The notes under the pieces are model-generated. The model ran no database searches, was not told the origin of the DNA, and saw only the letters and a list, made by a program, of their open reading frames with translations. Below, in pieces: positions 34,780-49,200 of a stretch of DNA of 64,000 bases. Position 1 is the stretch's first letter. Each line of letters begins with the position of its first letter. Source of the DNA: Hippophae tibetana (taxonomy: Eukaryota > Streptophyta > Magnoliopsida > Rosales > Elaeagnaceae); the NCBI GenBank assembly GCA_037013495.1, contig CM072806.1, forward strand, positions 26,290,001 to 26,354,000, given 5' to 3'. The position numbers and the translations under genes are program-made.

Positions 34780-37700
34780 TATTACAAATTATTACTAACA
34801 TTATACGAGTATAGTATTTCTTCCTTATTCTTCATGGTTGTTTTTTTATTAAGCGCCATGTGTTTCCAATATTCCACTAATTTGTGCAATCTTTCTCCCT
34901 CTTCTTTGTATCTTTCCTGTTCAAGATGTGCTAATTTCAAGTCTTCACGAGAGTCCACTAAATCTTGTGCCAGAACTTTACATCTCGATTTCAACACGCA
35001 TAATTCTTTATCCACAAATTCACCTCCTTCTCGACACATTTCAGCCTCTTTTTATGCATCTTTTGCCATGGCTATGGCCTACAATAAAGAGCATATCACA
35101 TAGAATACTAATAAATTAAAACATATCATATAGAGTAAATACATCCACTTCGTTGTGAACCATTACGCCACAAACACTTACATCAAATATACGCCTCACT
35201 ATCATGTGCCACATTGTCCCCCCCCCCCCCCCCCCCTCTCTTTTATGGGCTGTGTAGATAGATGGACGATCTTCGGGCACCCTAAAATGATGATATAATT
35301 CTTCTTGCACATGAGGTACATTAAACATACCACTTTTGAAGAGATTGTTAATACCGCTAGTCTCACCCTTTTCTTTTTTGGGAGGATATATACTTTGTAA
35401 AGGCTTAATACCTTCTCTTGACGGGGACAACTCATTCTAAGATAATTTCTCAACACACGATCTGCTCATATGTAGAAAAGTAGACACCCTACCTTGAGAC
35501 AACTTAGTGATCGTTGGACATTTTTCATCTTTTTCTCCTTTTGTGACTTTGGGAGAGGCATGGTTAACCTCTTCGCTATGAGTAGGAGAAATAGCTCATT
35601 TTCTTGCATCAGGCACAACTTGCATCGTGAGTAAATTTGTTGGATTTATCTTTTCACTACAACAAGAGACAGTTCATTCCTCTATCGCAGGGAGTACTCT
35701 TACGGACAACAATGACCCTGTTTCAAACAAATCATCCAAATTTACTTTACTATAATCCATTTGAAAACTAAATGGACTATGATTATTTCTTGAAATTCAT
35801 CAAGTCGTTCAGTATTATTCTATCAAGTTAACGCGGCCTCAAATCCTCTAAATTATGTGTACTATACGAATGATAAAAGAAAAACAAAAATACTTCAATC
35901 AAAGCAAAATATATAGAGGTACATAGAAATAAATGACGCATTTAATAAAATTAATTTCAAGTCCCAAAATTTTTCATTTACATTTGGTTTTACAAAATAA
36001 TCAATTAAATCCATCAAGGAATGGCTTCTTCTACCACGCCCTCGGGTCAACAACTTGGTACGGCCTCTATGTTACGAGGTGAAGTTTAAGGAGTAATAGC
36101 TCTAGATGTCTTAGATCTACTACTTTGAAAGCTCGCATCAAAGCCAGGTAAGGCACAATTAAGTCTAGCTTTTCAGCTTGAGCTTTGAGGTTGCTCACTA
36201 TGAAGCTCGCACCATTACGATACGCTTTACTGTACTCCACATTTAAGGTATCTACTATTGTAGACAACGAGCTAACCTAGCTCAACATGGTAGCCAATTG
36301 CTCTTGTAGAGCGTTGTTCTTTTCATCGGCCTCCTTTGCGAGCTTTTCAAAGTTCTTAGCTACTTCACCCTTCTCAAAACAATAGGTGTCCACTTTTCTT
36401 AGCTTCTCCACTTTGTATAACCTCGTTTTCCAGGTTCAAAGTTTTTGTATCTTTTTTGAAAATCAAGACATCTTTGTCTTTTACCGACTTCTCATATTTG
36501 GCTATCTACAAGCGAATAGCTTGAACCTCACGCTTATAGACTCGAAGGGATAGCTTGCCCTCCCTCGCCAAACACACCACCTACAAACAAGATATGTTAA
36601 AAAAATAAATATATAATAAAAGTTTTAAAGCGAAGAATTAATGAAACTATTCACCTCAAAAAGATGATTTGCTATCATCTCCCCATGGGTCCCCTATTCA
36701 CTCCTACGTGACGCTCTCACTTGCAAAATTTTAGCTTCTATTCCAAAATAATGAAATAGATCTCTTTTAAGATATGTTCGCCCAAAGATCCCCTCGTCAA
36801 AATAAGTAACGGGAGTCTCTAGAACCATAACATCCTCTAGAACGACCTCATCAAATTTGAATTCGTCCATATCCATCGCTTCCATTCCGAGGGTATACTC
36901 CTCCTCGACTTTTCTCTTCTTTGAAACCTCCAGTTCGCGAGGTAAGAATGAGCTGGGATTACCCAAGGTCGTTGGAGGCATTGCAACCGTAGTAGTTGTA
37001 GTGACCTCTAAATCCTTAAAGAGATCGTCTCGAGTAGGTGAATAGGTCATGTGCTCCAAACGAGGATAAGTGGGAGGCAGATCTTGCACACCTGAAGTGT
37101 CAATCAGATCTCCTAAATCGACATGTGAGTAGTCCATTCCTGCAAAATATAAACACATCAATAACTTCACCAACGATGTATAAAAACAATATACATAATA
37201 ATTAAACATATATAAATATACATAACATAAAAATAAAAAAAATGATCTTGATATTCATTTGTATAATCTCGCCACACCCCGAACTTCTTTAAGGAAGCTA
37301 TAGTTAGGATATCGGGGTAACCTTCATGTGAGGTATTTTGTAGCTTAATTCATCTTATTTTTTCTTTACCACTTGTATCCAGCTTACTGATGAGCTCGCT
37401 AGCCCGAGATTGTGAGGTATTAAAATCATGGTACCAAGTATATTGAACTGGGAAATTCACCACGTCACCCCAAATATCCCCAATAACATACAAATATTTA
37501 TCTTTCCAGCCAGCGGTACTGTCGGGCAGTTTAAGGTGCAACACATGGTCGATAACATAGGATATGTATGCCCTCTCTTTTTCTAACCCATTCCTTTTAA
37601 AACAATATAAACACCTCAACTCATCATTTTTGAGGTCTATTCCATGATATCCAACCACCACGGAGAGACATAAGAGTGTTCGCCATCCATTTGGATTTAT

Positions 37701-38280
37701 TTGGGAAAAATTAATGTCAAAAGTGCTCAAAGCATGGGCCATTAATTTGAAAAAGGGGCAACGAAGACCTATTTTAAAGGTCGCTAGATGTATCACTCAC
37801 CACCCTGGTAGAGGATCATCAGCATCACATAAATGGGGAGGCACTGGCATTAGCCCTACACGAGCTGGAATGTCATACATTTGCCTAATTTCCTCTAAAT
37901 CTTTAGTTGTTAGAATTCTAGGCATCTTTTCAATTTGATGCTTATCTTTGGTTCTATGTGTAAGCTCGCCCTTGTTTTCCCTTTTATTTTTTGGGCGAGG
38001 TACTTTGGTGGATACCAACATGGGAATCCTGATAACAGGAATTGAACCCCTTGACGATGAGGTAGACACCGCCTTGGACCCCGAGGAAGAAGAAAGAGCG
38101 AGAATCCCTTCCTTAATAGCTCTCAGAGTAGGCCTATTGTCATTACTCTTTATCGTTTCAGGTCATTTGGTTTGTAACGTTCTCGAGGGAATACGACCAA
38201 GAGATACATTTTTGGTTGGGTCTCCCTTTGAAGATCTACTCACTTTCTTTCCCATATGCGACATTAAAAAGGAGAAGATG
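34780..38280 (-). pseudogene. Antisense extra ORF of the Tat element (PF04195-like, 'putative gypsy type transposon')
   Basis: A reverse-strand coding region between pol and the putative 3' LTR. Its N-terminal part has the signature of the PF04195 family near 37350-38070: DIPARVGLMPVP, LATFKIGLRCPFFKLMAHAL and QINPNGWRTLLCL. An acidic/Pro-rich middle (36694-37140) and a coiled-coil-like C-terminal part (34782-35039, for example DSREDLKLAHLEQERYKEE) follow. An intron-like GT...AG stretch lies at about 36581-36654, and a TTTTGCAG acceptor-like site lies near 37141. Extra ORFs in antisense downstream of pol are known in Tat-lineage elements; their function is not established. Several breaks. Confidence 0.65.
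35217..35236. repeat. Poly-C tract of about 20 bases
   Basis: An uninterrupted run of C between CATTGT and TCTCTTTTATGG inside the antisense ORF region. Rare in A+T-rich plant DNA and prone to slippage or sequencing error, so the exact length is uncertain. Confidence 0.85.
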
Positions 38281-38711
38281 AATAATTACTTAAATAAATG
38301 AGAAGATTATATCAACTCAAGAGGTAAGGATATAACATCGACCTGAATTCTAATAAAATTTGTTATATAAATGAGCTTAAATGACTATCAAGTAACTTTT
38401 GAACGACCTTATTAAAGAATAATACGAATTTTGATTAATCAATGGGCTAAAATTCTCTGAAGATAAAATTACTAAGTTAAAATAGGTAAAAGATAAAAGT
38501 AAATTCCTACACTATTTATAAAAGAAAAACGAGAAGTTGAAAGGTCTCAGCCAAAAATAAAATTAATTAAAATATATATTACAATTAAACGACTTCACAA
38601 TTAGAATTTGCATTGTCTGAGTAGCCATTATGTATCTAAACACATTGAATCTATCAATAAAATATATATTATTCCTTTGACTTCTCAAAATCAAGAGAAT
38701 AGGGGAGTTAA

Positions 38712-39390
38712 TGTTTGATATTAAATGTGTAATAGACATACGACCTTAGATGTGTAGGTATCCCACTATGGTGTAGTGGGGTAATAGGACTAGCTCAACG
38801 GTGACTTGGGCCCAAGGAGTTTGGTAAAATGTATAACCCAGTCGATAGAATACCTCGTTGTCCAAATGCGAGGTCCTAGACGTTAAGATCTGATGAAACT
38901 ATGAACCCTCTTATGCCAACATGATCATGGTTCTTTCTCTCTATGAACAACCTGAGGAAAGCTGCTTAGGAACCTAAAGCGACCTACATATAACGATATT
39001 CCTTATATGTATGTAATGATCTCATAATGTAACACATAGCGATCTTCTTTCTATTTATATTAGTTTGCATATAATTTTATTACATGTAAATGGTATATCC
39101 AGATCGCTTATATGTACCTTGCTATGTACGTAGGATGTTATACATATATATATCCCTTAAATGAAGAGAATATAAAATCTAATTTAATTGTTCAATTTTT
39201 CACTTCTCATTAAAAATCACTAGAATCTTACACTTGAAATTCTCTACAAATAGAATCAATTATCAGAATTCAACAAACAAATAAGACTAAGGAAGAAAAA
39301 AGCTCTTTGTCTTTAGTTGTATCTTGCCGTCAATTATAAATTTTTTATTATCTACTTATTAGGAATTTGAAAAAAAAAAGGTACATACAA
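38712..39390 (+). repeat. Putative 3' LTR of the Tat element
   Basis: Starts at TGTTTGATATTAAATGTG just after a purine-rich AGAGAATAGGGGAG (about 38694-38707) that fits a polypurine tract. The following 680 bp have no ORF, and the right end is not defined. No matching left LTR was found near 7-8 kb, so this rests on position and the polypurine tract only. Confidence 0.35.
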
Positions 39391-42089
39391 ACCAAGATCA
39401 ACCGAGCCCACTCACCCATTTAATCGACATTATCAAATTAAAACATTTAAACGTTTGGCATACATTTTTTTTGGTAAATTCGTCCATAAGTTCAAATAAT
39501 ATCAATTAAAATATATTAAATTAATTTTAACATCATAAATTTATGCATTATTTATCCGAGGTAAATTAATTTTTACCATTCCAATTCTGTTGTTCCCGAT
39601 TCACATTGCATGACCCACTTCCACAAAAAAAACTTCAAATATTACCATTGTTATCTCATCTTTTTTCTATACACTCTCAAAAATAATTAAATATTTTATT
39701 AATTATTATAAATTTTATATGATTTGATAATGCGTGACTTATAATAATTAACAAAAGATATACACCCAGGCGGGGACGCTACCCCAATACATAGATATAA
39801 AACTACTCCACACGTTCACATGCAGCTTTGTTTTCTTTAGTGATAATGTACCTTACACCCTCTATTTATATCACTTTGTTTTTTCTTGTACGTAACTAAC
39901 ACATCATGCTTTAATCTTGTAATCTTGGATATAAGTTTTATGAAGTCACATGTTAACAATTTCTATGCAAAGAATGAGTAACATTTCAAATGCACTTCAT
40001 TTTTGTGTGAGCTCAGTCTCATATCTATATCTATAAACTGTTTTACTTATTTGTTTTCTTATATGTATTTTTTTTTTATCTTCTTGTCTTCTTTATAAAA
40101 TTACTATCATTTTCCAGCATGGAGCCATGTATCTTGTCAATCAAGACTGGGTAAAAGTGATTCTCGCTCTTATGTACTCCGTGGAAAATACTGTTGTAAT
40201 GTCTTTCCTCTATGAATTGCTTCTCTCACTTTAGCCTCCTATTGTAACTGGAATAATTGCTCAATAAAGCTATGGAAGATAACAATTAAGTGCTATTGTA
40301 ATTGAGGATTATCAAAAGGTTACAATTTTTCCTCTCAGTTTTCTTTTGTCCGATTTAAAAAATTTGGTAGTTAATTATTATTTGTTATACAATAACTTTG
40401 ATAACTCTACCCTGATCCCTTGCAACCGTAAAGTTTTTCCATGTTTTTAAATTAGGTACAAACAAGTGGCTGCTGGCATTATTCTTATGGATTAGACCTT
40501 AACTTTCTACTTTATGTTCACATTTAGTCATTATTTAGAAGTAAATATTTTATTTCTTTTTAACAACGAAAATGTGTAATTTTAAGTTTTTCCATAATAT
40601 GGTGGTTTATAGTTTCCTAAGAGGTAAAGTGTTAGATTGGAAACTATATTGAACAACTTAATTATTGATGTTTATGCTTTTTTGTGCTGCCTTATAACAA
40701 TAATATTGATTAAATTAATTTTCCTCGTTAATTCTTGAGAAACTTATATTACTTGTAATATATTATATTGTACATTATATGTGCAAGCATGCAAAGAAAT
40801 AGTAAAATCAAACTACTATTAAAGAGAATAATTTGAGATGATCATTACAAAACAACCGTAGTTGTAAATTGAATTAGTTTTTCTATTGACTACTTTTTAT
40901 AATGGTCATTTCTAATTTTTTATATTGGTTGTTAGGTTTTTTTAAATTTTTTATTACAGTTATTTTTTTATTTTTCATGACGGTCCAACCTATTATGAAA
41001 ACTTATATTTATTATAACATATGTCTGGATAGATAATAATCGCTCTTTTTTAGAGTGTCATAATAGTCTTATAATGACGGTTAATAACCATCTTTAAAAT
41101 TCATTTTTGACGTAATGAAAGATCATTTTAAAGCTCTATTGATAAACTTATTTCCTCAAAATGCTCAACCATTTCAAAAACGATTAAAATTTGAAGAGAA
41201 TTGACAAAAAAATTATTGAGATGATAAAAATAAAGAAAACAATTTTGTAAGGGAATAAGATCGTTATTCTTGTTTTTATTTAACAAATCTAAGTCATACA
41301 TTATTAATACAAATGTTAAATATTATTTGTTATTAATAACTTGAAATTCACCATATGTATTGGATGTAAAATAGACACTTAAGATTTAAAAATAAGCACA
41401 AAAAAATAAAAAATAAGTAGATGATCATGATAGATGTGATGACGGTTGCAGTCTCTCAAATGTATAGTGTTTTTTTTAATTAATTGAAATTATTTGTTGG
41501 AAAAATGAGAGTGATTACATTAATTAATTAATTAGTGTAATGTTACTAAAAGAAAAACTTATTGACATTTAATTATTGTGAAAGTTAATGGAGAGAAATT
41601 GATTTTGTTATGACATTTAATGTAAAAAAGTAATCTTAGGATTAGTTTGATCTAATGGCTAGTCTAGTTTAATTTTTCTTATGAAAGCCTAGTATATGTT
41701 TATTATTGTGTTTTCTAATGCACTCTGTTTAAAAAAAGAAAATAAACAAATAAACAAATAAATAGTATAATCCAAGGAACATTGACAATAAAAACTCCCA
41801 TTCGACTTCTCAATCATTATTGTACAACGTTTTATTGATGTGTCCTTATAGCATCTCATAATGTGTGATGTAAATTCATGGGAATGTTTGAAAACCAATA
41901 TGAATGATCAAACATCAAAGGTTGGAGTTGGAGTAATGCATATGCAGTTTTGGATGGATTTTGGGTAGTTCAATCAATCGAGACAGGAATCGATCAATCG
42001 AGCATGGTCGATCGAGGAGTTTCTTCTCAATTTTTAATTTTTTAGTATTAATGAGTTGATCAATAGAGCCAGTAAATTTTGACGCAAAA
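39391..42089. other. A+T-rich intergenic DNA, no recognised gene
   Basis: No credible ORF. Near 40850-41110 there are loosely related motifs (ATAATGGTCATT, CATGACGGTCC, TAATGACGGTTAATAACC) that could be the eroded end of a DNA transposon. Near 41970-42070 forms of ATCAATCGAG and GATCGAGG recur several times. Neither is specific enough to name. Confidence 0.5.
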
Positions 42090-45000
42090 TGATGAACATG
42101 TGCATAAGAATCTACACATAAGGGCTTGAAAATGAAAGGACATTATGGTAAATGACCATGTGGGCATGTATATGCCTTTTTGTGCTATAGAATTCTTTGA
42201 AGACCATTGTGTTCTTGGAGAGCTTAAAAAGAAAAAGAGACAAGCAAGGATTAGGGATTTTCTTCAATAAAGGCAGGAAGGGCAACTTGGTGTTTCTTAG
42301 ACAACTCTTTGGGTATAAGCTTCTCTAAGGTATTGTTCTCTCCAATTCAATCCATTGTAAGCATTAGAATCTAAATATATCTCCATTAAAGGAGTGTGAA
42401 ACTTAGGGATATTTTTGGGACTTAAATGGATTGGGTGATGCTTGTATATTGATGAGAGTAGATGATTGTAATGCTATTGAGTAGGATAGTCAATAATCTT
42501 ATTTGATTCATAGTTAAAAATTGTGTAGGTTATAGATGTAAGCTCCATTTTTTGGAAAAGAACCACGTTAAATCTTATGTATTGATTTATTTCTTTCTTC
42601 GCTCAATTTTATTCCTTTTCATTATATTGGTGTTATGTTTGTAATTATTGTTTATTGGTTGGTTTCCATTTGGTTCTCTTTTTGCTCATTGTTTGATTGG
42701 GTAACAACTGATTCATAGGATAACTCAGTTTATATGGGCCTAAATAAGACTTGAAAAAATCACAACAGAGTGATATTAGAACTACCCAAGGTTTTGACTT
42801 TGGGTTGTTTTGGGTATTGTTAAATTTCATGGTTTGTTATAAAGTCTTGTTGGTAGGAGTTTTGTGGATGTTGTTGGATTGAAGATAATTTCAAAGTAAT
42901 CAATTATAAGTAAAATTGAGATAGAGAAATAGGATGGTTTTGGTGACTTTTACATATGGAAGGCAAAGAAGAAGAGCATCTTGATTCAACAAAAAGTAGT
43001 GTGAGCCTTAGAAAGTAATTCTATGTGTTTTGGATGGATTCATCAATTTTCTAAAGAAGGAATTGGAAGCAACCACTTATGCCTCTATTTATGTACACTT
43101 GAATGATGATATGATTCGTGAGGTGCAAGGTGAGGTGACTATAAAGGGTATATAGGAGATGTTGGATGAGATTTGTACTCAAAATACTTTGTCTCAAAAA
43201 TTCTATTTAAAAGAATAATTGTTCGGTTTCAAGATGGATATGTCAAAGGTCTTGGAGTCTAATCTTTTGGATTTTTAGAGGCTTTCTAGTAACTTGGCCT
43301 ATATTAAAAAAGGTCTTGGGGATGAGGATCGTGCACATCTCTTATAGCATAATCTACCAAAGTTGTATCGTGAAGTGAAGACGGGGCTCAAGTATGGAAG
43401 ATATAAAATCTCTTTGGAGAATATGGTGTCCTGAAAGGGTAGGACAAGAAACAGAAGCATCAAGAAATGGAAGAAATTTAGTGATGGATGAGGAGACAAG
43501 TTATGAGTATGTCAAAACACTTGCAATCTTGTCGAATGATGGAAATTATGGCACATGGGTTTTGGACTCAAGGTGGACATACCATTTTACACTTCAAAGA
43601 AGTTAATTTGTTGAGTACAAATCACTAAAGAGTGGTGTTACAAATTTGTCATATAATCATAGTGTGAAACTGTGAGTATTGGCATAGTACATCTTTCACA
43701 GGATGATGGTTTGATGTTTATTCTTAAGAATATGTTACATGTTTTGGATTTGAAAAATAAATTTATCTCCTTTGGTATGTTGGAGAGTATGGGCTTTAAT
43801 TTCAAATGTGAACGTGATGAAATTAAGGTGTGTAGGAGTTCATTGGTGCTTTTTTGTGATAAACATATAAACAGATTGTATATTCTTAATGGTTTTGTAG
43901 AGACTAAAGATCTTATGGCTACCCACATTGAAGTGGATATGAACCGATGGCACAAGAAGTTAGGCCACATTAGTGCTCGAGGGTTGAAGGAACTAGGAAA
44001 GAGGAAATCTCTTGGTGACGGATTGATTAATGGGATGAATTTCTATTATCATTATAAAATTAGCAATGACAAGAAAGTTTCATTATCTTTAGCAAGGTGC
44101 AAAGTAGATAGCATATTGGAGTATGTGCATATAGTCTTTCATGGGCCAGAGAAGATACCGTCAATGAATGGTGCCAGGCATATTATTTCTATTGTTGATG
44201 ACTACTCTAGGAAGCTTTAGGTATATTTACTGAATAGTAGAGACGAAGTTTTAGAGAAGTTTGAATAGTGGAGGTTTTCTATTTAAAACCAAACTAGGAG
44301 GAAGGTGAAAAACCTTATGACAAAGTGAGGTTTGGAGTTTTGTTGTGAAGCCTTTATTGGTTTGTGTAGAATGAATGAATCTTCTAAAAAGAGTTGAGTG
44401 TATGCTTTCTGGTGCTGATATACCCCTAAGATTTTAGGGTAAAGCAGTTTCTACACTTGGGTATCTTATTAATAGATGCCTATCAATACCTCTTGACTTC
44501 AAGGTACCTGAAGAAATATGGATTGGACATCCAGTGAAATATAACCATTTGAGAGTGTTTGGTTATGTTGTTATGCTCAGATTAGGTGTGAAAAGTTGGA
44601 AAAGAGAGTACTAAAACATTTATTCTTGAGTTATCCAAATGGTGCTAATGGTTACAAGTTATGGTGTGATGATAGCAAGAAGTGCATCATTAGTAGGGAT
44701 GTAAAATTTGTAGAGAATGTGATGTTTTCACAAGTCAGCTCTCATAATTTCATTAGCTCACCAAGTCTGGCCAAACGAATTTGTAGTAAGGTGGAGCAAT
44801 TGGAGTGTGCGTAAAGAAATTTTATGGAGATGCATAAGCAATAGGAAGAGAGACTTAGTGATGATGAAGAACATTATCAAGTGAACACAAAGATAGTAAT
44901 TGACATTGCGCTAGCCGAACCATCTGGGCTACTTTGTGATTACTCTATAGCAAGAAATTGAGTTCATCATGACAAAGTGACTCTTGGGATGTTAGACCTT

Positions 45001-46278
45001 GCCTATGCAATGAGTAAGGAGAATACCTATATATGGTATGAGGCCATAGATGATAAAAATGATTCTCTATATGATAACTAAGCACAAGCACTTTTTCCAA
45101 GAAATACAAGTAATAGTGAAGACTATATATAGAGCACGTTGAAAGATGGTGTATATGAGCTTGATTCGGCGGGATACGAGGCCAATGTTAATGCAACAGA
45201 GCTGGTACAACAAAAAGGTATCATGGTTTAACACTTTGACTTGTTTATTGCATTACCTCCTAATATTGTTAATGTGGATGTGAAGATGGTAAAATTTATG
45301 GATTTACTTGATGTAAGAAACATTGGATATGTAATGAGTATAGTGTTGATGTACCTAGGAGGTATAGTTAGAGTTGAGGTACCTATGTGGTCTACTTGTT
45401 TGTGTAAAGTTTGATATGTTGGGTTCTGTGATTTTGAACTTCATAGTTGTATTTGATTCAATAAGTTATAAGGTCATGGTACAACTAGTTGAGGCTTGGT
45501 ATTTTATCATTATAAGATATGTTTTTAGTTGGTGAATGTGAATGAAGCTTCATGGTTGATATGGTTGATTTGGGTGGCTATTAATTGAAGAATATTTTGA
45601 GGTGGAGTTGGTGACAAATCACATGGTTAAAAACTCAACGGATATTAAACTTGTTACATTAATTAAATGACCCTAGGGATGTGTATATGCCTCCTTTTTG
45701 CCCTAGAATTCTTTTCGGAAAGAATTATATGCTTGGAGGTCTTAGAAAGAAAGAAAGGCAAGTGAGGATTAAGACTTTTCTTCATTGAAGGTGGGAAAGG
45801 AAGCTTGGTGTTTCTTGGACAACTCTTTGGATGTAAACTTCTCTAAGGTATTATTTTCTCATATTCAATACATTATAAGTATTAAAATCTAAGTATATCT
45901 CCATTGAAGGAGTGTGAAGCTTAGAGATATTCTTAGGACTTAAATGGGTTGGGTAATGTTTGTATGATGATAAGAGTAAATGATTATAAGTCATTGAGTA
46001 GCATAAGTTGTAATCTTTTTTTATTCGGGTGCTTGGGTTATGGATGTAAGCTCTATTATTTTGGAGAAGAACCATGTTAAATCTTATGTGATAATTTATT
46101 GCTTTCTTTGCTTGATTTTATTCTTTGTCATTATATTGGTATAGTTGCATTTTTTATTGTTGTTTATTGGTTGGTTTCTATTTAATTCTCATTTTGCTCA
46201 TTGTTTGATTGGGTAACAACGATTCACGAGATGATTCTATTTATGTGAGACTAAACAAGACTTGTGAAAATCACGACA
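42090..46278 (+). mobile_element. Ty1/copia element of Tnt1/Tork type, decayed
   Basis: Fossil. The LTRs are about 42090-42767 and 45603-46278. They share a block of clear similarity (GTGTTTCTT(A/G)GACAACTCTTTGG onward) and end in ATCAC(A/G)ACA. The primer site is GTGATATTAGAAC (about 42771), close to the initiator-Met type. The gag is of UBN2 type (about 42900-43450: WDGFGDFYIWKAK, KMDMSKVLESNLL). A protease trace (WVLDSRWTYHF, 43556), integrase (43950-44800: HKKLGHISARGL, IVDDYSRK, NGYKLWCDDSKKCIISRDV) and remnants to about 45590 follow. A GAGGTGGAG polypurine tract precedes the right LTR. Heavily broken, well over ten breaks, and old by LTR divergence. LTR left edges are approximate. Confidence 0.7.
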
Positions 46279-49200
46279 CATCTTCATCCAAGGAATTTAA
46301 GCTAAGATGCCACCTATTAACTTACTAGGATCTCTACTTTGAAAGACAAAGGTGTTAAATGATTAAACATACCTAGATTTTCAGAATTCTTAACCGGTGC
46401 ATAAATGATCAACTTATTCAATATGGTTTCACTTTTAATCATCTAATAAGAAAAATATATGTTTATTTTTATATAACGTTAAAAACATGTGTTTATTTAC
46501 GTTAAGAAAGATGAACATATGAGGCTAATGGTTTGAGTAAAACAATGTATGGTCTTGAGTAGTAACATCTTATGAAGTTTATTTTCGAGAAATTATATTT
46601 ACCACGTCGTCCATGATGACAATATATGTCTAATTTAATTGGTTATATGCTTATATTCTCTATTGGCTAATTTCTATTTAATATCGTGCATCAATGATAG
46701 TGTAAAGCGTACAATCTTTAAACAATGCTAGTTAATAGATTTCTTTATTTTTAGCACAAGAAATTTTAAAATAGTATATATATATTGTCTATGAATTATA
46801 ATATCAATATAAAATTTTAATTTTACAAAAATCTTAAAAAAAAACTAAGATATTATTAATATTGATAAAAAATTATTGAAGTTATAAAATTAAAAATAAT
46901 TATCAATAATATAATAAACATTTTTTTTGATCAAGACATAAATATGACCTTAAAAAAAAAGTAATAACATTTATTTATTTGGTTACGTGGGAATGACATT
47001 TAAGATATGATTTGTTTTCGGAATAAAAACTTAATAAAAATAATAATAATATAATTCTATATAAATAATAATAATATTAATATGTATGTTTAAATAATAG
47101 AATTAAAATAATGATAAATATTAAAATAAAACTTATAAAATTATAAGTGAAGTATAATTAAAAAATATAATTTTTTTATTTTAAATGAAATAAAATAATA
47201 AATAATTATATAAATATATAAAAGATAAAATATTTGAAAATATTATTGAAAGATGTAAGAAAAATAAACATTTTTATTATTATTAAAATATTATATACGG
47301 TCATACTTATTATTTTTAACCAAAACATAGCCACTAAGTAATTTAAAAGCATGTGAGCACGCCAATAACTAGCGTGTGAATATCAAATTGTCAATGGTAC
47401 TCTGCGTGGAAGTAGGTACGCAAAATAGTCAACTTTATCAAGTCAAAGTTATAGTTTGGTGGGTGCTTGCCTAGTTGCATTAATTGACCCTTTCATTGTC
47501 AATAGATAATTCGATCATTGATATTCGAACTCCATTTCTTTATAGTTTAATCACTTCCTCATGAAGAGAACGAACTCAATGCGAAATTCTTGAATATATA
47601 TTAAGTTAGGTTGTAACCAAACCATATATATTATTGTGAAGGAGTAATGCTGCGTAGTGCTTACCTTTTCTGAATCACATTAATTTATATTGAAGATATC
47701 TATCAATTACACTTTATAATATTATGACAAATAAAAACAAAATTTAAATGTTTTTATTAGAATAATATATCCATCATTTTCATATTTTTTACAATATATG
47801 TTTAAAAATTAAAGGAATTATATTTATATTCAAATATTTTTATATTTTAGATGTGTGTATTTTTTGCTTAATTTTTAAAATTTATTTTTAAATATATTAT
47901 TTATATATATATTAATACAAATAATAAATTTTAAATTATGATTTTCAACATTGACTTATCACTTGTGGAAATATGTTGGATATAATTAAATTCATCATAA
48001 ATTAATAAGTTAATTATATATATTATATATGTATTTTAAATATATAGATGTATATGTGTATCTATATGTATAAGTTAATATAATATTTTGATATCAATTT
48101 TATTATATATAATATATATGTGTTATTTTTTATTTCAAATCCTAGGACACCTATAAATAATATTTAGCTTTCTCATATTGAAGTTTTCAAATAGATGAAT
48201 GAAAATAACACATAAAATTATATTTAAATCATTTTAAAAATGTAAAAAATTATTCATTTTGAAATTTTTTTAAGAAAACAAAAAAGATAACACATTTAAA
48301 ACTTATAACAATAGAAATAACACCTCTTATACTTAACTTATATATTTTTTTATTAAAAAATGTTTTCATCATATCACTTTGAACATCGTTCTAATTGAAT
48401 TACAGTCATTTATATTTGTTTAATATTAAATCTCGTCTAATTAAACATTATTCGATGTTATTAGGGTGCTAGTTTTACTACTATAATTTTTAATGCTATT
48501 ATTTTTTTGATTCAAAAATTTATTACATATTACACCAAAATTTATATGAATATAAATATGTATGTATTTGTCATTTCTTTTTCCAATATCCAACCATGGT
48601 TTTCTTAATTAAGGTGTGAAATATCGATGTCGATCAAAATATATAGATATAATTTTTACAAAAATATTAAAGATATTGTTGTTATCTACATAAACTTTGA
48701 AAAAAATTATAAAAACTATGAAAATTTTATCAAAAATATGAATTTTTTAATAAAATTTTATAAAAAATCAAAAATAATAATTATTCATATTTTACCTTAA
48801 TTTTTTATTTAATACATATATTTTTAAACAACTATAATATTTATATTAATAAATAAGTTGATTAATTAATTAAAATATTGTGTAGTAAATATATATTATT
48901 TTTTTACAAATATTGTAGAATAAGTAGTTTAAATGATTGAAATAATTAACTATTATAAATAAATAAATCTCGATAGTATTAAAAAAAATTATTAATATTT
49001 AAAATATTTTAGTCAAAAAAAAATATTTAAACAAAAATTTAATAAAAATAGTATATAAATCATAATTTATTGATATTTTTAATAATTTAATAAAAATAAA
49101 AATATCAAATTTCAATATTAAAATATATAAAATAATAATATTATCCTGAGAATATCTACCTCTTCCTCCGCATTTTCATCATGGTTCTTAATAATAACAC

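Larger units (their letters stand above)
30560..39390 (+). mobile_element. Ty3/gypsy Tat/Ogre-type element, right part
   Basis: Continuation of the element at 7980-9881. Parts: end of protease (about 30640-30890, YNAILGCPWIHKMK), RT (about 31050-31980), RNase H (about 31990-32400), a second, archaeal-type RNase H (about 32500-32830), integrase (about 33080-34170), a tandem-repeat region (34250-34675), a reverse-strand extra ORF region (34780-38280), and a putative 3' LTR (about 38712-39390). It is heavily broken and old. Total length without the Athila cluster is about 10.7 kb. Confidence 0.75.

Noticed and set aside
41689-41898. 69-residue reverse ORF
   Set aside because: Isolated chance ORF in A+T-rich intergenic DNA with no motif.
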